64,000 bases of DNA from Comamonadaceae bacterium (lineage in GTDB: Bacteria > Pseudomonadota > Gammaproteobacteria > Burkholderiales > Burkholderiaceae_C). This document shows positions 39,539-49,721 of the stretch, piece after piece. How positions within the stretch are numbered: the first letter of the stretch is position 1; each line of letters starts with the position of its first letter. The notes beneath the pieces were generated by a model. It had not been told where the DNA came from. It made no database searches and worked only from the letters and a program-made list of their open reading frames with translations. The position numbers and the translations under genes were made by a program. The stretch covers positions 62,001 to 126,000 of the forward strand of contig JAIYBZ010000009.1 in NCBI GenBank assembly GCA_027488255.1, written 5' to 3'.

Positions 39539-40813
39539 TCAAGCCAACGTGTCAGCCCAAATGTTTTGTGCCCAAGACCAGGCGTAAACACCTTCAAGTT
39601 CATTGGCACTACTGGACACACCGCCTGACCCTGGAACGGTCAGCATCGTTTTCTTTTCAGCGTCGTAGCGGTGCACGCTGGCGACATGCACGACATCTTT
39701 GCTGCTGACATAGCTGTAGCAAGTGTTGTTGTAAATGGGCATGGGGTTAACTTCTTTGCCCATCAACAACGCCACCACTGCTGCTGCACAGGTCTTTCCG
39801 TGTTGGTTGGCCATGTGACCTGACTTGGGCATGCCCGGTGCGATTTGGATGGAGTCGCCCAGTACGTGAACGTTTTTGGCCGCCTTCGACTCAAAAGTCA
39901 GGAAGTCCACTTCGCACCAACGCTTGTTGGCAGTGGCCAAACCAGCATTGACGGCAATGTCGCCCGCTCGCATGTTGGGAATCACATTGAGCACGCTGGC
40001 CTTGATGTCGTCATTGAACTCGAACTTCAAGGTGTTGGTGGCGGCATCAACGTCAATCACATTGTGTTTGCCGCGGTATTCGATCATGCCTTTGTAACGC
40101 TCAGCCCATGCTTTTTTGAACAAGGGGCCTTTGGAGGTGACATCTTCGTTGGCGTCCAAGATCAACACTTTGCTCTTGGGTTTGGCTTTGGTGAAGTAAT
40201 CGGCCACTTGGCATGCACGCTCATAGGGCCCGGGAGGGCAACGATAAGGGGCCAAGGGAATCGACATGGCAAACACACCGCCATCAGGCATTGCCTCGAG
40301 TTGTTTGCGGAGGGTGGTGGTTTGCTCGCCGGCTTTCCAGGCGTGCATGACCTTTTCTTTGGCACCAGCCTTATTCATGCCTGGCAACGACTCCCACATG
40401 AAGTCAACACCCGGCGAAACAATCAAACGGTCATACGACAACTCGGCTCCGCCGGCCAGTTTCACGATGCGCTTGTCCGCATCGATGGTATTCACACGGT
40501 CTTTGATGACTTTGACGCCATGGCGTTTGGTCAAGTTGTCATAAGGGGTGGTTATTTCCGTGATGGTTCTGCTGCCTCCGATAACCAGGTTGGACATAGG
40601 GCAAGAAATGAAAGCATCATTGGGCTCAACCAAAGTAACCTGAATTTTGTGCTCAGACCACATGCGCAGGTATTTGGCGGCCGTGGCGCCAGAATATCCA
40701 CCGCCAATGACCACCACTTTGGGACCACTGGCGCCACCTGTTGTGGCACAACCCGAAACCAAGCCCATGGCACCCAAAGCGGAGCCGGTCTGCAAAAATT
40801 GACGACGTTGCAT
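39539..40813 (-). CDS. soxF: SoxF / FccB-type FAD sulfide dehydrogenase flavoprotein
   Basis: RRQFLQTGSALGAMGLVSGC N-terminus, KVVVIGGGYSGATAAKYLRMW, SCPMSNLVIGG, adjacent cytochrome c gene. Confidence 0.92.
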   Translation of the reverse strand: MQRRQFLQTGSALGAMGLVSGCATTGGASGPKVVVIGGGYSGATAAKYLRMWSEHKIQVTLVEPNDAFISCPMSNLVIGGSRTITEITTPYDNLTKRHGVKVIKDRVNTIDADKRIVKLAGGAELSYDRLIVSPGVDFMWESLPGMNKAGAKEKVMHAWKAGEQTTTLRKQLEAMPDGGVFAMSIPLAPYRCPPGPYERACQVADYFTKAKPKSKVLILDANEDVTSKGPLFKKAWAERYKGMIEYRGKHNVIDVDAATNTLKFEFNDDIKASVLNVIPNMRAGDIAVNAGLATANKRWCEVDFLTFESKAAKNVHVLGDSIQIAPGMPKSGHMANQHGKTCAAAVVALLMGKEVNPMPIYNNTCYSYVSSKDVVHVASVHRYDAEKKTMLTVPGSGGVSSSANELEGVYAWSWAQNIWADTLA

Positions 40814-40824
40814 GACAGTTTTCC

Positions 40825-41133
40825 TTATTGTTTTTGTGCTGCAAAGTAACCAGCAATTGCAACGATTTGTTCGTCGGAATAGCCCTTGGACAGCTGATGC
40901 ATGATGGTGGCCGCTGGAACGCGACCCGCTTTGTAATCCAGCATTTTTTGGATGGTGATCTCTTTAGGTACACCCGCCAAAGAAACCATACCGGGCTGCG
41001 CACGGCCATCGGTGCCGTGACATGCGGCGCACGAAGCCGCCCAGCTGCGAACATGCAGAGGATCGACTTGGGCTTGCGCCAAGCCAGTTGCAGCCAGCAA
41101 AGCGGCCATTGTCAAAATGTGGGGAAGCTTCAT
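40825..41133 (-). CDS. Mono-heme cytochrome c (SoxE/FccA-like)
   Basis: Signal peptide, CAACHGTDGRAQPGMVSLAG; 11 bp upstream of soxF. Confidence 0.88.
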   Translation of the reverse strand: MKLPHILTMAALLAATGLAQAQVDPLHVRSWAASCAACHGTDGRAQPGMVSLAGVPKEITIQKMLDYKAGRVPAATIMHQLSKGYSDEQIVAIAGYFAAQKQ

Positions 41134-41178
41134 GATTTTTCCTCAATGAACAGGGAATGATGGGAGCGAATCAAACGA

Positions 41179-41589
41179 TTAAGGGCGCAAGTAGACAAAT
41201 TTCTCGTTGGCCTGCAGTTTGGCCACCTCTGACACACCCGAAGGCACCACTTTGGTCTCCATCAGCAATTTGTCTTTCGAGATTTTGCGCGAGGTCAATG
41301 TGTTGTTGCAGACGCGGAACTCGACACCTTTCGCAGCCAAATCACTGACACTGCCCGAAAAAGGTTGGTCCATCTGATTGGTGGCACCTTCCAACAGAAA
41401 GTCGATGCCCAAGCCATGCGTCACGACCACAATTTTGGCTGTGGGATCGGCAGCCAAGTGGTTTCGGATATTGCCAATGGCCCGTGAAGCTTGTGGGATG
41501 CCTTCACTCAAGTGGTAAACCACCTTGATTTCAGCCCAAGACAAGGCACAGGCCAACAAGCCGCTGATCAACAGTACTGATCTTTTCAT
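41179..41589 (-). CDS. Exported DsrE-family protein
   Basis: Signal peptide MKRSVLLISGLLACALSWA; KIVVVTHGLGIDFLLEGA, KGVEFRVCNNTL. Confidence 0.85.
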   Translation of the reverse strand: MKRSVLLISGLLACALSWAEIKVVYHLSEGIPQASRAIGNIRNHLAADPTAKIVVVTHGLGIDFLLEGATNQMDQPFSGSVSDLAAKGVEFRVCNNTLTSRKISKDKLLMETKVVPSGVSEVAKLQANEKFVYLRP

Positions 41590-41674
41590 TCGTGACTCCT
41601 TATGTATGGATGTTAGCTTGAACCACGACAGTCAGATGCCCGTAAAAACCCGGCTTGAAACTGACGTCATTCTT

Positions 41675-42004
41675 TCAGTCGGAGTCGCTGGCAATTTGCA
41701 CACACACGGCACGGCAAAGTGTGACCACACGGTCATTCACGATGCGGTAATAAATTTGTACCCCTTCGCGGCGCTTGCCCAAGACCCCAGCCTGGTACAG
41801 GGTGTTCAGGTGCTGAGACATATTGGGTTGGGTGGTGTCGATTTCGGCCAACAACTCCCCGACATTTTTCTCACCGTTGCACAGCGCGCTGATGATGCGC
41901 AGGCGCATAGGCGCTGACATGACACGAAACACCTCGGCGGCTTTTTCAAAGACTTCTTCGGACTCGGTCAAGACACTGTCGTCTACAGGTACGGTTTTGC
42001 GCAT
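41675..42004 (-). CDS. Second ArsR-family HTH regulator, paralog of 33097-33402
   Basis: QPNMSQHLNTLYQAGVLGKRREGVQIYYRI; ALCNGEKNV and CRAVC cysteines conserved. Confidence 0.9.
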   Translation of the reverse strand: MRKTVPVDDSVLTESEEVFEKAAEVFRVMSAPMRLRIISALCNGEKNVGELLAEIDTTQPNMSQHLNTLYQAGVLGKRREGVQIYYRIVNDRVVTLCRAVCVQIASDSD

Positions 42005-42282
42005 GGTGCACTTTTTATAAATGATGACGCCGCACAATTGTGCTGCAAAAAATAGGGCAATTTTTTCGCTGGAACACTGAGGAAAACAAGAAAAAGGCTT
42101 GCCCCCTGTGTCACGGCCACGTTGGCGGAGAAATGAAAGCATTGTGGCCAAAATAGGCCCAAATTCAAACCATCAAGTGGTTCTAAGCTTATGCCGTCGC
42201 TCTATAAGCCTGCCTCTTTCCCTAGGTAGCAGGCGCATGATGAACTGATTTTTGGCATGCTCGTCTTGGCTAATATGTGCGC

Positions 42283-43218
42283 ATGAATGCACATCACACT
42301 TTCAGACACCGACTTTTCTTGATCCTCGAGCTCAAAAGCCACCGGGATGAAAAGGCCGCCTGGTGGTTTTCTTGGGTCTTGACCTTGATGGTGCTGCTGA
42401 ATGTCGCAGCAGTGATTTTGGAATCGGTACCCGCTTTTGAAGCCCAACACCGCAGCGCATTGGCGGCGTTTGACGCGGCATCGATCGTGTTTTTCAGTGT
42501 CGAGTACCTGCTGCGCGTGTGGACTGCCGCTGAAAGAGCCACACCAAGCCACGCCAGCGCCACCCGCCGCCGATTCGGCTACATGGTGGGGTTTCATGGC
42601 TTGGTTGATTTGCTGGCCATCCTGCCCTTCTTTTTGCAATCCTTGTTTCCGGGGCTGGATTTGCGCTTTTTGCGCATCCTGCGCGTCATGCGCATCTTGA
42701 AGTTGTCGCATTTTTCGACCGCGCTGGAAGACCTGCTGGCCTCCATTTACGCCGAAAGAGAAGCCTTCTTTTCAGCTCTTTATTTGCTGGCATTGTCGAT
42801 ATTGATCACCGCCTGTTTGATGTACTACGCGGAACATGCCTTGCAGCCTGACAAATTTGGCACCATCCCCGATGCCATGTGGTGGTCCATCATCACGGTG
42901 ACCACCGTGGGCTATGGCGATGTCACCCCGCTTTCGGCGTGGGGCAAGGTGATCGGCGCCTTGACGGCGCTCTCTGGGGTGTTCACCGTGGCGTTGTTGA
43001 CCGGCATCGTGGCATCGGCGTTTGCCACGCGGGTCAGAACCCAAGAGATTGAATTCACCAGCGAAGTCGAAGAGGTGCTGAAGGAAGGCCATCTCAGCGC
43101 CAAAGAGCGGCGCACCATCGAGCACTTGCGGCAAGAATTCAGCCTGACTGAAGACCATGCACGGGCCATCGTGCGGCAAATCATCGAAGAAAAATCACTG
43201 CGCGATCTGCCCTCCTGA
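42283..43218 (+). CDS. Voltage-gated potassium channel-like ion transporter
   Basis: Selectivity filter TVTTVGYGDVTPLS, S4-like RFLRILRVMRILKLSHF. Confidence 0.93.
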   Translation: MNAHHTFRHRLFLILELKSHRDEKAAWWFSWVLTLMVLLNVAAVILESVPAFEAQHRSALAAFDAASIVFFSVEYLLRVWTAAERATPSHASATRRRFGYMVGFHGLVDLLAILPFFLQSLFPGLDLRFLRILRVMRILKLSHFSTALEDLLASIYAEREAFFSALYLLALSILITACLMYYAEHALQPDKFGTIPDAMWWSIITVTTVGYGDVTPLSAWGKVIGALTALSGVFTVALLTGIVASAFATRVRTQEIEFTSEVEEVLKEGHLSAKERRTIEHLRQEFSLTEDHARAIVRQIIEEKSLRDLPS

Positions 43219-43228
43219 GGGTTCAACC

Positions 43229-44863
43229 TCACGCTTTGGGCTGGCGCAATGTGCGGCTCAACAAAATCACCGGGATCAGCCCCACCAGCACCAGCGCCAG
43301 CGATGGCAAAGCCGCTTCACCCAGACGCTCGTCACGCGCCAACTGATAGGCGACCACGGCCAGCGTGTCGCTGTTGAAGGGGCGCAGTACCATGGTGGCG
43401 GGCAATTCCTTCATCACATCCACAAACACCAGCAACACAGCCGCCACAGTGGTGCGCCGCAGCAAAGGCGCATGCACACGGCGCAGCAAGCCCCAGCCGG
43501 TCACGCCCAGCATGCGCGCAGAGTCGTCCAAACTGTTGGGGATGCGTGCATATCCGCTTTGCACCGACTGCAGTGCCACAGCACAAAAGCGCACCAAATA
43601 AGCCCAAACCAAGCCCAATGAGGTCGCGGTGATCCAAGCGCCTGCTGAAGAGGCGGGCCAAGTTTGCTGCAGCCAGGCCACGGGCAAAAGCAAGCCCACC
43701 ACCACCACAGCGCCGGGAATGGCATAGCCCAAACCCAGCAGTTGAATCGCGCCTTGGCTGAGGCGGTCCGCCCGCGTGCGCACACGGAAAGCCAGGGTGA
43801 GGGCAACGCCAACGGCCAACAGAGCGGTCAGCCCCCCTAAGCGCAAACTGGTCAAGGCCCATTGGCCAAAACGGTCCCACGGAACGGGGTTGGTTTCGGC
43901 CATTAATGCCCGCAACATGATGAGCACCGGCAAGACAAATCCCAACAACACCGGCAAGCTACAAACCCCCCATGCCAGCAGGCGTTGCGCGCCCAACAAA
44001 CGGATGGGTTGCGCCTCTGCAGAGCCTTGCCGTGCACCACGGCCTTGGTTAAAGCGCATGCGTTTTTGAGCGTGCTGCTCCAGCTGCAACAAGATCACCA
44101 CCACCACAAGCAAGGCCGTGGCCAACTGGGCCGCCGCAATGCGGTTGTCCATCGACAACCAAGCTTTGTAAATGCCGGCCGTGAATGTCTGGATGCCAAA
44201 GTAACTGGACACGCCAAAGTCAGCCAAGGTTTCCATCAACGCCAAAGCCACGCCCGCCGCAACTGCAGGACGCGCGAGAGGCAAGGCAATTTCACGAATG
44301 CGCCGCGACAAGGGCGCGCCCAACAGACGGGCCGCCTCCATCAGGCCTGAGGCACGCTCGACCAATGCCGTGCGGGCCAACAAATACACATAGGGATAGA
44401 GCGACAAGGTGAAGACCAGCGCGGCGCCCCAGACGCTGCGCACATCAGGCCACAAACGACCTTGCAAACCCAATGCCTCGCGCAGCGCCATTTGCAAGGG
44501 GCCACTGAACTGCAAAAAGTCGGTGTACGCATAGGCCACGACATAGGCCGGCATGGCCAGTGGCAACAGCAGCAACCACTCAAAAACACCTCGGCCCGGA
44601 AAGTCAAACAGCGTCACCAAGGCCGCTGTGGCCAAGCCCAAGACCGTCACGCCCAGCGCCACCATGAGGCACAGCAGCAAAGAGGTCCATGCGTAATCGG
44701 GTAGCACCGTGCTGGCCATTTCTCGCAAAATTTGTGCGCTTTCGCCACTCCACTGCAGCCACGAGCCCAACACGGCCAGCACAGGCAAGGCCAGCGCCAG
44801 CGCCAGCAAGGCATACATCAAAGAGGGAACGGCCGAAACACAGCGGGCCACAATGCGGGGCAT
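43229..44863 (-). CDS. Iron(III) ABC transporter permease (FbpB-like)
   Basis: Two-domain permease, ALMETLADFGVSSYFGIQTFTAGIYKAWL. Confidence 0.9.
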   Translation of the reverse strand: MPRIVARCVSAVPSLMYALLALALALPVLAVLGSWLQWSGESAQILREMASTVLPDYAWTSLLLCLMVALGVTVLGLATAALVTLFDFPGRGVFEWLLLLPLAMPAYVVAYAYTDFLQFSGPLQMALREALGLQGRLWPDVRSVWGAALVFTLSLYPYVYLLARTALVERASGLMEAARLLGAPLSRRIREIALPLARPAVAAGVALALMETLADFGVSSYFGIQTFTAGIYKAWLSMDNRIAAAQLATALLVVVVILLQLEQHAQKRMRFNQGRGARQGSAEAQPIRLLGAQRLLAWGVCSLPVLLGFVLPVLIMLRALMAETNPVPWDRFGQWALTSLRLGGLTALLAVGVALTLAFRVRTRADRLSQGAIQLLGLGYAIPGAVVVVGLLLPVAWLQQTWPASSAGAWITATSLGLVWAYLVRFCAVALQSVQSGYARIPNSLDDSARMLGVTGWGLLRRVHAPLLRRTTVAAVLLVFVDVMKELPATMVLRPFNSDTLAVVAYQLARDERLGEAALPSLALVLVGLIPVILLSRTLRQPKA

Positions 44864-45001
44864 CAAAAAACAGCGTCCTGGAAGGTCATGGCTTATTGTA
44901 GGAGCCCCTCCAAAGGCCCTGCTCACGCCCAGCCAGTGGGGCCTCACAAGGCCGGGCCATGGGCGCAGAAAGGGAATGCCAACCTGCCTACAATCAAGAC
45001 C

Positions 45002-46162
45002 ATGTTTTTAGAGCTCAGACAACTGGAGATCCAATACCCCGGCAACCCCACGCCTGCTGTGCGTGGGGTCAATTTGGGTTTGCGTGCGGGTGACATTGGG
45101 GTCTTGATTGGTCCTTCGGGCTGTGGCAAAACCACCCTGCTGCGCGCCGTGGCCGGGCTTGAGCCGGTCACCGGCGGCAAAATACTTTTGTCGGGCCGAA
45201 CCGTCAGTGAGCAAGGCCACACCGAACCCGCCGAGAGGCGACGCATTGGCATGGTGTTCCAAGACTACGCCTTGTTCCCACACATGGATGTGGCACGCAA
45301 TGTGGGCTTTGGCCTGCAACACTTGAACAAAACCGAGCGCCAAAAACGCATCACCGAGGTGTTGGATTTGGTGGGTCTCGCGGGTTCAGACACTCGCTTC
45401 CCGCATGAGCTCTCCGGGGGACAACAGCAACGCGTCGCATTGGCTCGGGCTTTGGCCCCTCAACCCGACCTGCTGCTGCTGGACGAACCGTTCTCCAACC
45501 TCGACATTGACCTGCGTGAGCGTTTGGCCCACGAGGTGCGCTCTATTTTGAAATCTGCCCATGCCACCGCATTGTTGGTGACCCATGACCAACTGGAGGC
45601 CTTTGCCATTGGGGATGTCATTGGGGTGATGAACGAAGGGCAACTCCACCAATGGGACGACGCCTACAGCCTTTACCACCGCCCCGCCACCCGGTTTGTG
45701 GCCGACTTTATTGGGCATGGTGTCTTCACGCCGGCGACCCTGCGCGAAGTGAATGGGCAGGTCACCGTCGATACCCCTGTGGGCACCTTGATCGATGTCT
45801 CCGAATGCCCTTTGCCTTGTGCTTTTGAAGGGGGGCAGTGCGATGTGTTGTTGAGGGCCGACGACATCGTGCACGACGACCATGCGCCAGTGAAAGCAGA
45901 GATCATCCGCAAAGCCTTTCGGGGCTCGGAATTTTTGTACACCCTGCGGCTGGCCAGTGGCGATTTGTTGATGGCCCATGTTCCCAGCCACCACGACCAC
46001 AAATTGGGCGAATGGATCGGGATTCGCGCTGAGGTTGACCACGTGGTGACCTTCAACCGCGCCTGCCCCGTGAACAACCGCGAACTGTGCCAAATGCCCT
46101 GCGCCAAAGACGACGCCTGCGAGCACACCGACCCCCAATACCAGCCGGTCAAGTTTCTTTGA
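45002..46162 (+). CDS. Iron(III) ABC transporter ATP-binding protein (FbpC-like)
   Basis: GPSGCGKTTLLRAVAGLEP, LSGGQQQRVALARALAPQPDLLLLDEPFSNLD. Confidence 0.93.
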   Translation: MFLELRQLEIQYPGNPTPAVRGVNLGLRAGDIGVLIGPSGCGKTTLLRAVAGLEPVTGGKILLSGRTVSEQGHTEPAERRRIGMVFQDYALFPHMDVARNVGFGLQHLNKTERQKRITEVLDLVGLAGSDTRFPHELSGGQQQRVALARALAPQPDLLLLDEPFSNLDIDLRERLAHEVRSILKSAHATALLVTHDQLEAFAIGDVIGVMNEGQLHQWDDAYSLYHRPATRFVADFIGHGVFTPATLREVNGQVTVDTPVGTLIDVSECPLPCAFEGGQCDVLLRADDIVHDDHAPVKAEIIRKAFRGSEFLYTLRLASGDLLMAHVPSHHDHKLGEWIGIRAEVDHVVTFNRACPVNNRELCQMPCAKDDACEHTDPQYQPVKFL

Positions 46163-46337
46163 GTTACTGCAGCATCCGCTGAACTGTCCTCTGCAGTGCC
46201 TCCTGCAGTGTCCTCCGCGTGGTCCATGCGCGCGCAGCAAAAACTCAGGGCGTGACCCCCTTCCTTGACCCGCATTTACAAAGTGCACCTGGCACCCCAT
46301 GATGAATGTTTAAAACAAAATCATTCATGGAGGTGGC

Positions 46338-47663
46338 ATGGCCAACCCGAACCCAAACCCAAACTCCAGCCACGACCCTGCTCCGGCACACCGAGGCGGT
46401 CTTGACGATGCCCCGGTGGTCCATTGGGTGCAGCAGTTGTTGGAGCAAGCGGTCAGCCTGAAGGCTTCGGACTTGCACTTCGAACCCTATGAGCACCATT
46501 ACCGGGTGCGCATGCGCATCGATGGCGAATTGCGCGAGATGGCCAGTCCACCGATGGCTCTGAAAGAGCGCTTGGCCTCGCGCATCAAAGTGCTGTCGCG
46601 CTTGGATATTGCCGAAAAACGCTTGCCGCAAGACGGCCGCATGAAGCTCTTGCTCAGCAGCGGCCGGGAACTCGATTTGCGTGTGAGCACCTTGCCCACT
46701 CTGTTCGGAGAGAAGTTGGTCATCCGAATTCTGGATTCGGCGCAGGCCCAACTGGACCTGAACCGCCTGGGGTATGAAGCGGCAGATCTGCAACGCCTGC
46801 TTCAAGCCATTCGCCGGCCGCATGGCATGGTGCTGATGACCGGGCCGACAGGCTCAGGCAAAACCCAATCGCTGTATGCCTGCCTGAATTTGCTGAACAC
46901 GGCAGAGCTGAACATCGCGACCGTCGAAGACCCTTGCGAAATCCAATTGCCCGGCATCAACCAAGTGAATGTGCATGGCAAGCCGGGTTTGACGTTTGCC
47001 ATCGCCTTGCGGGCTTTTTTGCGCCAAGACCCCGATGTGTTGATGGTGGGCGAGGTGCGCGATTTAGAGACCGCCAATATCGCGATACAAGCGGCTCAGA
47101 CCGGGCATTTGGTCTTGTCCACCTTGCACACCAACGATGCCCCCAGCACGCTGGTGCGCTTGCGCAATATGGGCACGGCTTCTTACAACATCGCAGCGAG
47201 CGTGACCCTGATCACGGCCCAACGATTGCTGCGCTGTTTGTGTCCCAAGTGCAAAGAGTCGGTGAACTTGCCTTTGGCCACTTGGTTGCAAGCCGGCCTC
47301 CCCCCGGGTTGGCTTGCAGCGCAAAGCGCACCGGCCTTTGTGCCCGTGGGTTGTGGGCATTGCCACAAAGGGTTTTCTGGACGCACAGGAATTTTCCAAG
47401 TAATGCCCGTGAGCCTCGCCATGCAAGCGTTGATCTTGCAAGAAGCAGGGCCCCAAACGCTGGCTGAACAAGCCCGCCGCGAAGGGGTAGGGACTTTGCG
47501 CCTGGCTGGGTTGCAAAAAGTCTTACAAGGCATCACTTCGCTCAATGAGGTGTTGGCCCATACCCAAGCCCCTGAGCTGGAACATGATCCTGCACAAAGT
47601 CTTGCACAAGAAATTGCTCAGGGTCTGCCGCTTGCCCGCACACCCACTGAGGCAAAGCCATGA
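46338..47663 (+). CDS. pilB: Type II/IV pilus assembly ATPase PilB/GspE-like
   Basis: GPTGSGKTQSLYACLNLL Walker A, QDPDVLMVGEVRDLETA, CxxC pairs CPKC and CGHC; followed by pilC and pilD. Confidence 0.9.
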   Translation: MANPNPNPNSSHDPAPAHRGGLDDAPVVHWVQQLLEQAVSLKASDLHFEPYEHHYRVRMRIDGELREMASPPMALKERLASRIKVLSRLDIAEKRLPQDGRMKLLLSSGRELDLRVSTLPTLFGEKLVIRILDSAQAQLDLNRLGYEAADLQRLLQAIRRPHGMVLMTGPTGSGKTQSLYACLNLLNTAELNIATVEDPCEIQLPGINQVNVHGKPGLTFAIALRAFLRQDPDVLMVGEVRDLETANIAIQAAQTGHLVLSTLHTNDAPSTLVRLRNMGTASYNIAASVTLITAQRLLRCLCPKCKESVNLPLATWLQAGLPPGWLAAQSAPAFVPVGCGHCHKGFSGRTGIFQVMPVSLAMQALILQEAGPQTLAEQARREGVGTLRLAGLQKVLQGITSLNEVLAHTQAPELEHDPAQSLAQEIAQGLPLARTPTEAKP

Positions 47664-48877
47664 GCACCTCCCCAAAGGCAGGCGCCGCCCCGTCTTTTGT
47701 ATGGCAAGGCGTGGACGTTGAGGGGCGCCCGATGCAAGGCCGCTTGCAGGCACAAACGGTTGGCTTGGCCCGCGCCCAACTGCGACAGCAAGGTATCCAC
47801 CAGCCCCGTTTGCAACGGGTGTGGTGGGATCGCCCCAGCCCCATCAAAGCCGCAGACCTCTCGCTCATGACCCGGCAGCTGTCCGCTCTGCTGCAAGCGG
47901 GCATTCCGTTGCTGCAATCGCTAGAAATGTTGTCGCGCAGCCTGAGCTCGCAGGCCTTGGTGAACATCGTTTTGCAAGTGCACCACCAGGTGGCTTCAGG
48001 CACCGCCTTGCACGCGGCGTTGGCGCAACACCCGAGCGTCTTCAGCGGGCTTTACACCAGCATGGTGCGGGCGGGCGAATCCGCTGGCATTTTGGACACC
48101 CTGATGGCCAGACTGGCGCTCACCCTAGAGAAAAATGAAAGTTTGCGTTCGCGGGTTCGCTCGGCCTTGATGTACCCCGCTGCGGTGTTGAGCGTGGCCG
48201 TGGCGGTGCTGGTGCTGATCTTGGTTTTTGTGGTGCCTGTTTTTGAAGAAGTTTTCAAATCTTTTGGCGCCGAGTTGCCTTGGCCCACCCAACTGGTCGT
48301 GGCATTCAGTGAGGGCTTGAGTCGCTATGGACCCGGCCTCTTGGGGGTGCTGATGCTGCTGGCACTCTGGCTTTGGCAAGCCCCTGGCGCACGCCGTCAC
48401 CAGCTCTCGACCTTGCGCGACCGTTGGCTGATCAAACTGCCTGTATTAGGGCCGTTGGTCGGCACAGCGGCGGTGACACGCTGGGCGCAAACCTTGGCCG
48501 CCTTGTTGGCCGCAGGTGTGCCGCTCGAGGAAGCCTTGGGGCCAGTGGCCCAGGCATGCGGCCATGCGGATGTGGCCCACACCACTTTGCAATTGCAAAG
48601 GCAAGTGGCGCAAGGCAGTCGCTTGAGCGAAGGCATGGCCAGCAGCGGGCTGTTTCCAGCCATGCTTGTGCAGCTGTGTGCGACGGGAGAAGAAACCGGC
48701 TATTTAGAGCATTTGCTGGACCGCGCAGGAGGCCTGATGCAGACCGAGCTGGACGACCAAATCAATGGCTTGGCGGGCTTGCTCGAGCCATTGATCATTG
48801 TGCTGCTGGGGGGTCTGATTGGCGGTATTCTTGTGGCCATGTATTTGCCGATATTTAGACTCGGTCAGGTTTTCTGA
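47660..48877 (+). CDS. pilC: Type IV pilus inner-membrane platform protein PilC
   Basis: T2SSF duplicated domain, DLSLMTRQLSALLQAGIPLLQSLEM. Confidence 0.94.
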   Translation: MSTSPKAGAAPSFVWQGVDVEGRPMQGRLQAQTVGLARAQLRQQGIHQPRLQRVWWDRPSPIKAADLSLMTRQLSALLQAGIPLLQSLEMLSRSLSSQALVNIVLQVHHQVASGTALHAALAQHPSVFSGLYTSMVRAGESAGILDTLMARLALTLEKNESLRSRVRSALMYPAAVLSVAVAVLVLILVFVVPVFEEVFKSFGAELPWPTQLVVAFSEGLSRYGPGLLGVLMLLALWLWQAPGARRHQLSTLRDRWLIKLPVLGPLVGTAAVTRWAQTLAALLAAGVPLEEALGPVAQACGHADVAHTTLQLQRQVAQGSRLSEGMASSGLFPAMLVQLCATGEETGYLEHLLDRAGGLMQTELDDQINGLAGLLEPLIIVLLGGLIGGILVAMYLPIFRLGQVF

Positions 48878-48878
48878 G

Positions 48879-49718
48879 ATGGCAGAAAACCTCTTCCTTG
48901 GGACGGGCGTGGTCTTGCTGGGCCTGGCCGTGGGCAGCTTTCTCAATGTCGTCATTTATCGCCTGCCAAAAATGATCGAGCGCCAATGGGCACAAGAGCT
49001 TGCGCTGAGCGCGCCAAAACCCACCGTTTCGCCCGAACCGCCTGCCCCGTTCAATCTCGCCGTGCCCGGCTCGCATTGCCCGCATTGCGGTCATGCGCTG
49101 TCTTGGGCCGAAAAAATACCACTGCTCAGCTTCATCGCCCTCAAGGGGCGCTGCCGCCATTGCCACGTCGGCATTTCTTGGCGCTATCCGGCAATTGAAG
49201 TGCTCACCGCCTTGCTGTTTTTCTGGAGTTTTTCGCGCTATGGACTGACGGCCGAGGCTTTGGCTTGGGCAGGTTTTGCCGCCACCTTACTGGCCCTGGG
49301 CGTGATCGATGCGGACAGCACTTTGCTGCCCGATGCCTTGACCCAACCCTTGGTGTGGGCGGGGTTGTTGGTGGCCAGTTTGGGGCTTGGTCAAGTGGAT
49401 TTGAGCACCGCACTCTGGGGGGCCATGGGCGGGTATGCCGCTCTGTGGTCGGTTTTTTGGCTGTTCAAACTGGTGACGGGCAAAGAGGGCATGGGACAAG
49501 GCGATTTCAAGCTTTTGGCCGCCATGGGCGCTTGGCTGGGCTGGCCGAGCCTGCTGTCTTTGGTGCTGATTGCCTCTTTTTCAGGCATAGCCGGCGGGCT
49601 GTGGCTGCGCTTTCGCCACCGCTTGGCAGAAGACGGCTATATTCCGTTTGGCCCTTTTTTGGCCTTGGCAGGTTTGTGGGTCATGGCCTTTGGCCCTCTG
49701 CCTCTTTTGCCCGTTTAA
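48879..49718 (+). CDS. pilD: Prepilin peptidase PilD
   Basis: GSFLNVVIYRLPKM, CPHCGHALSW, GRCRHC, IDADSTLLPD, KEGMGQGDFKLLAAMGAWLG. Confidence 0.96.
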   Translation: MAENLFLGTGVVLLGLAVGSFLNVVIYRLPKMIERQWAQELALSAPKPTVSPEPPAPFNLAVPGSHCPHCGHALSWAEKIPLLSFIALKGRCRHCHVGISWRYPAIEVLTALLFFWSFSRYGLTAEALAWAGFAATLLALGVIDADSTLLPDALTQPLVWAGLLVASLGLGQVDLSTALWGAMGGYAALWSVFWLFKLVTGKEGMGQGDFKLLAAMGAWLGWPSLLSLVLIASFSGIAGGLWLRFRHRLAEDGYIPFGPFLALAGLWVMAFGPLPLLPV

Positions 49719-49721
49719 AAC

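Noticed and set aside
46190-46225. CTGCAGTG(C/T)CCTCC short repeats upstream of pilB
   Set aside because: Two to three imperfect copies only; probably chance or minor local duplication
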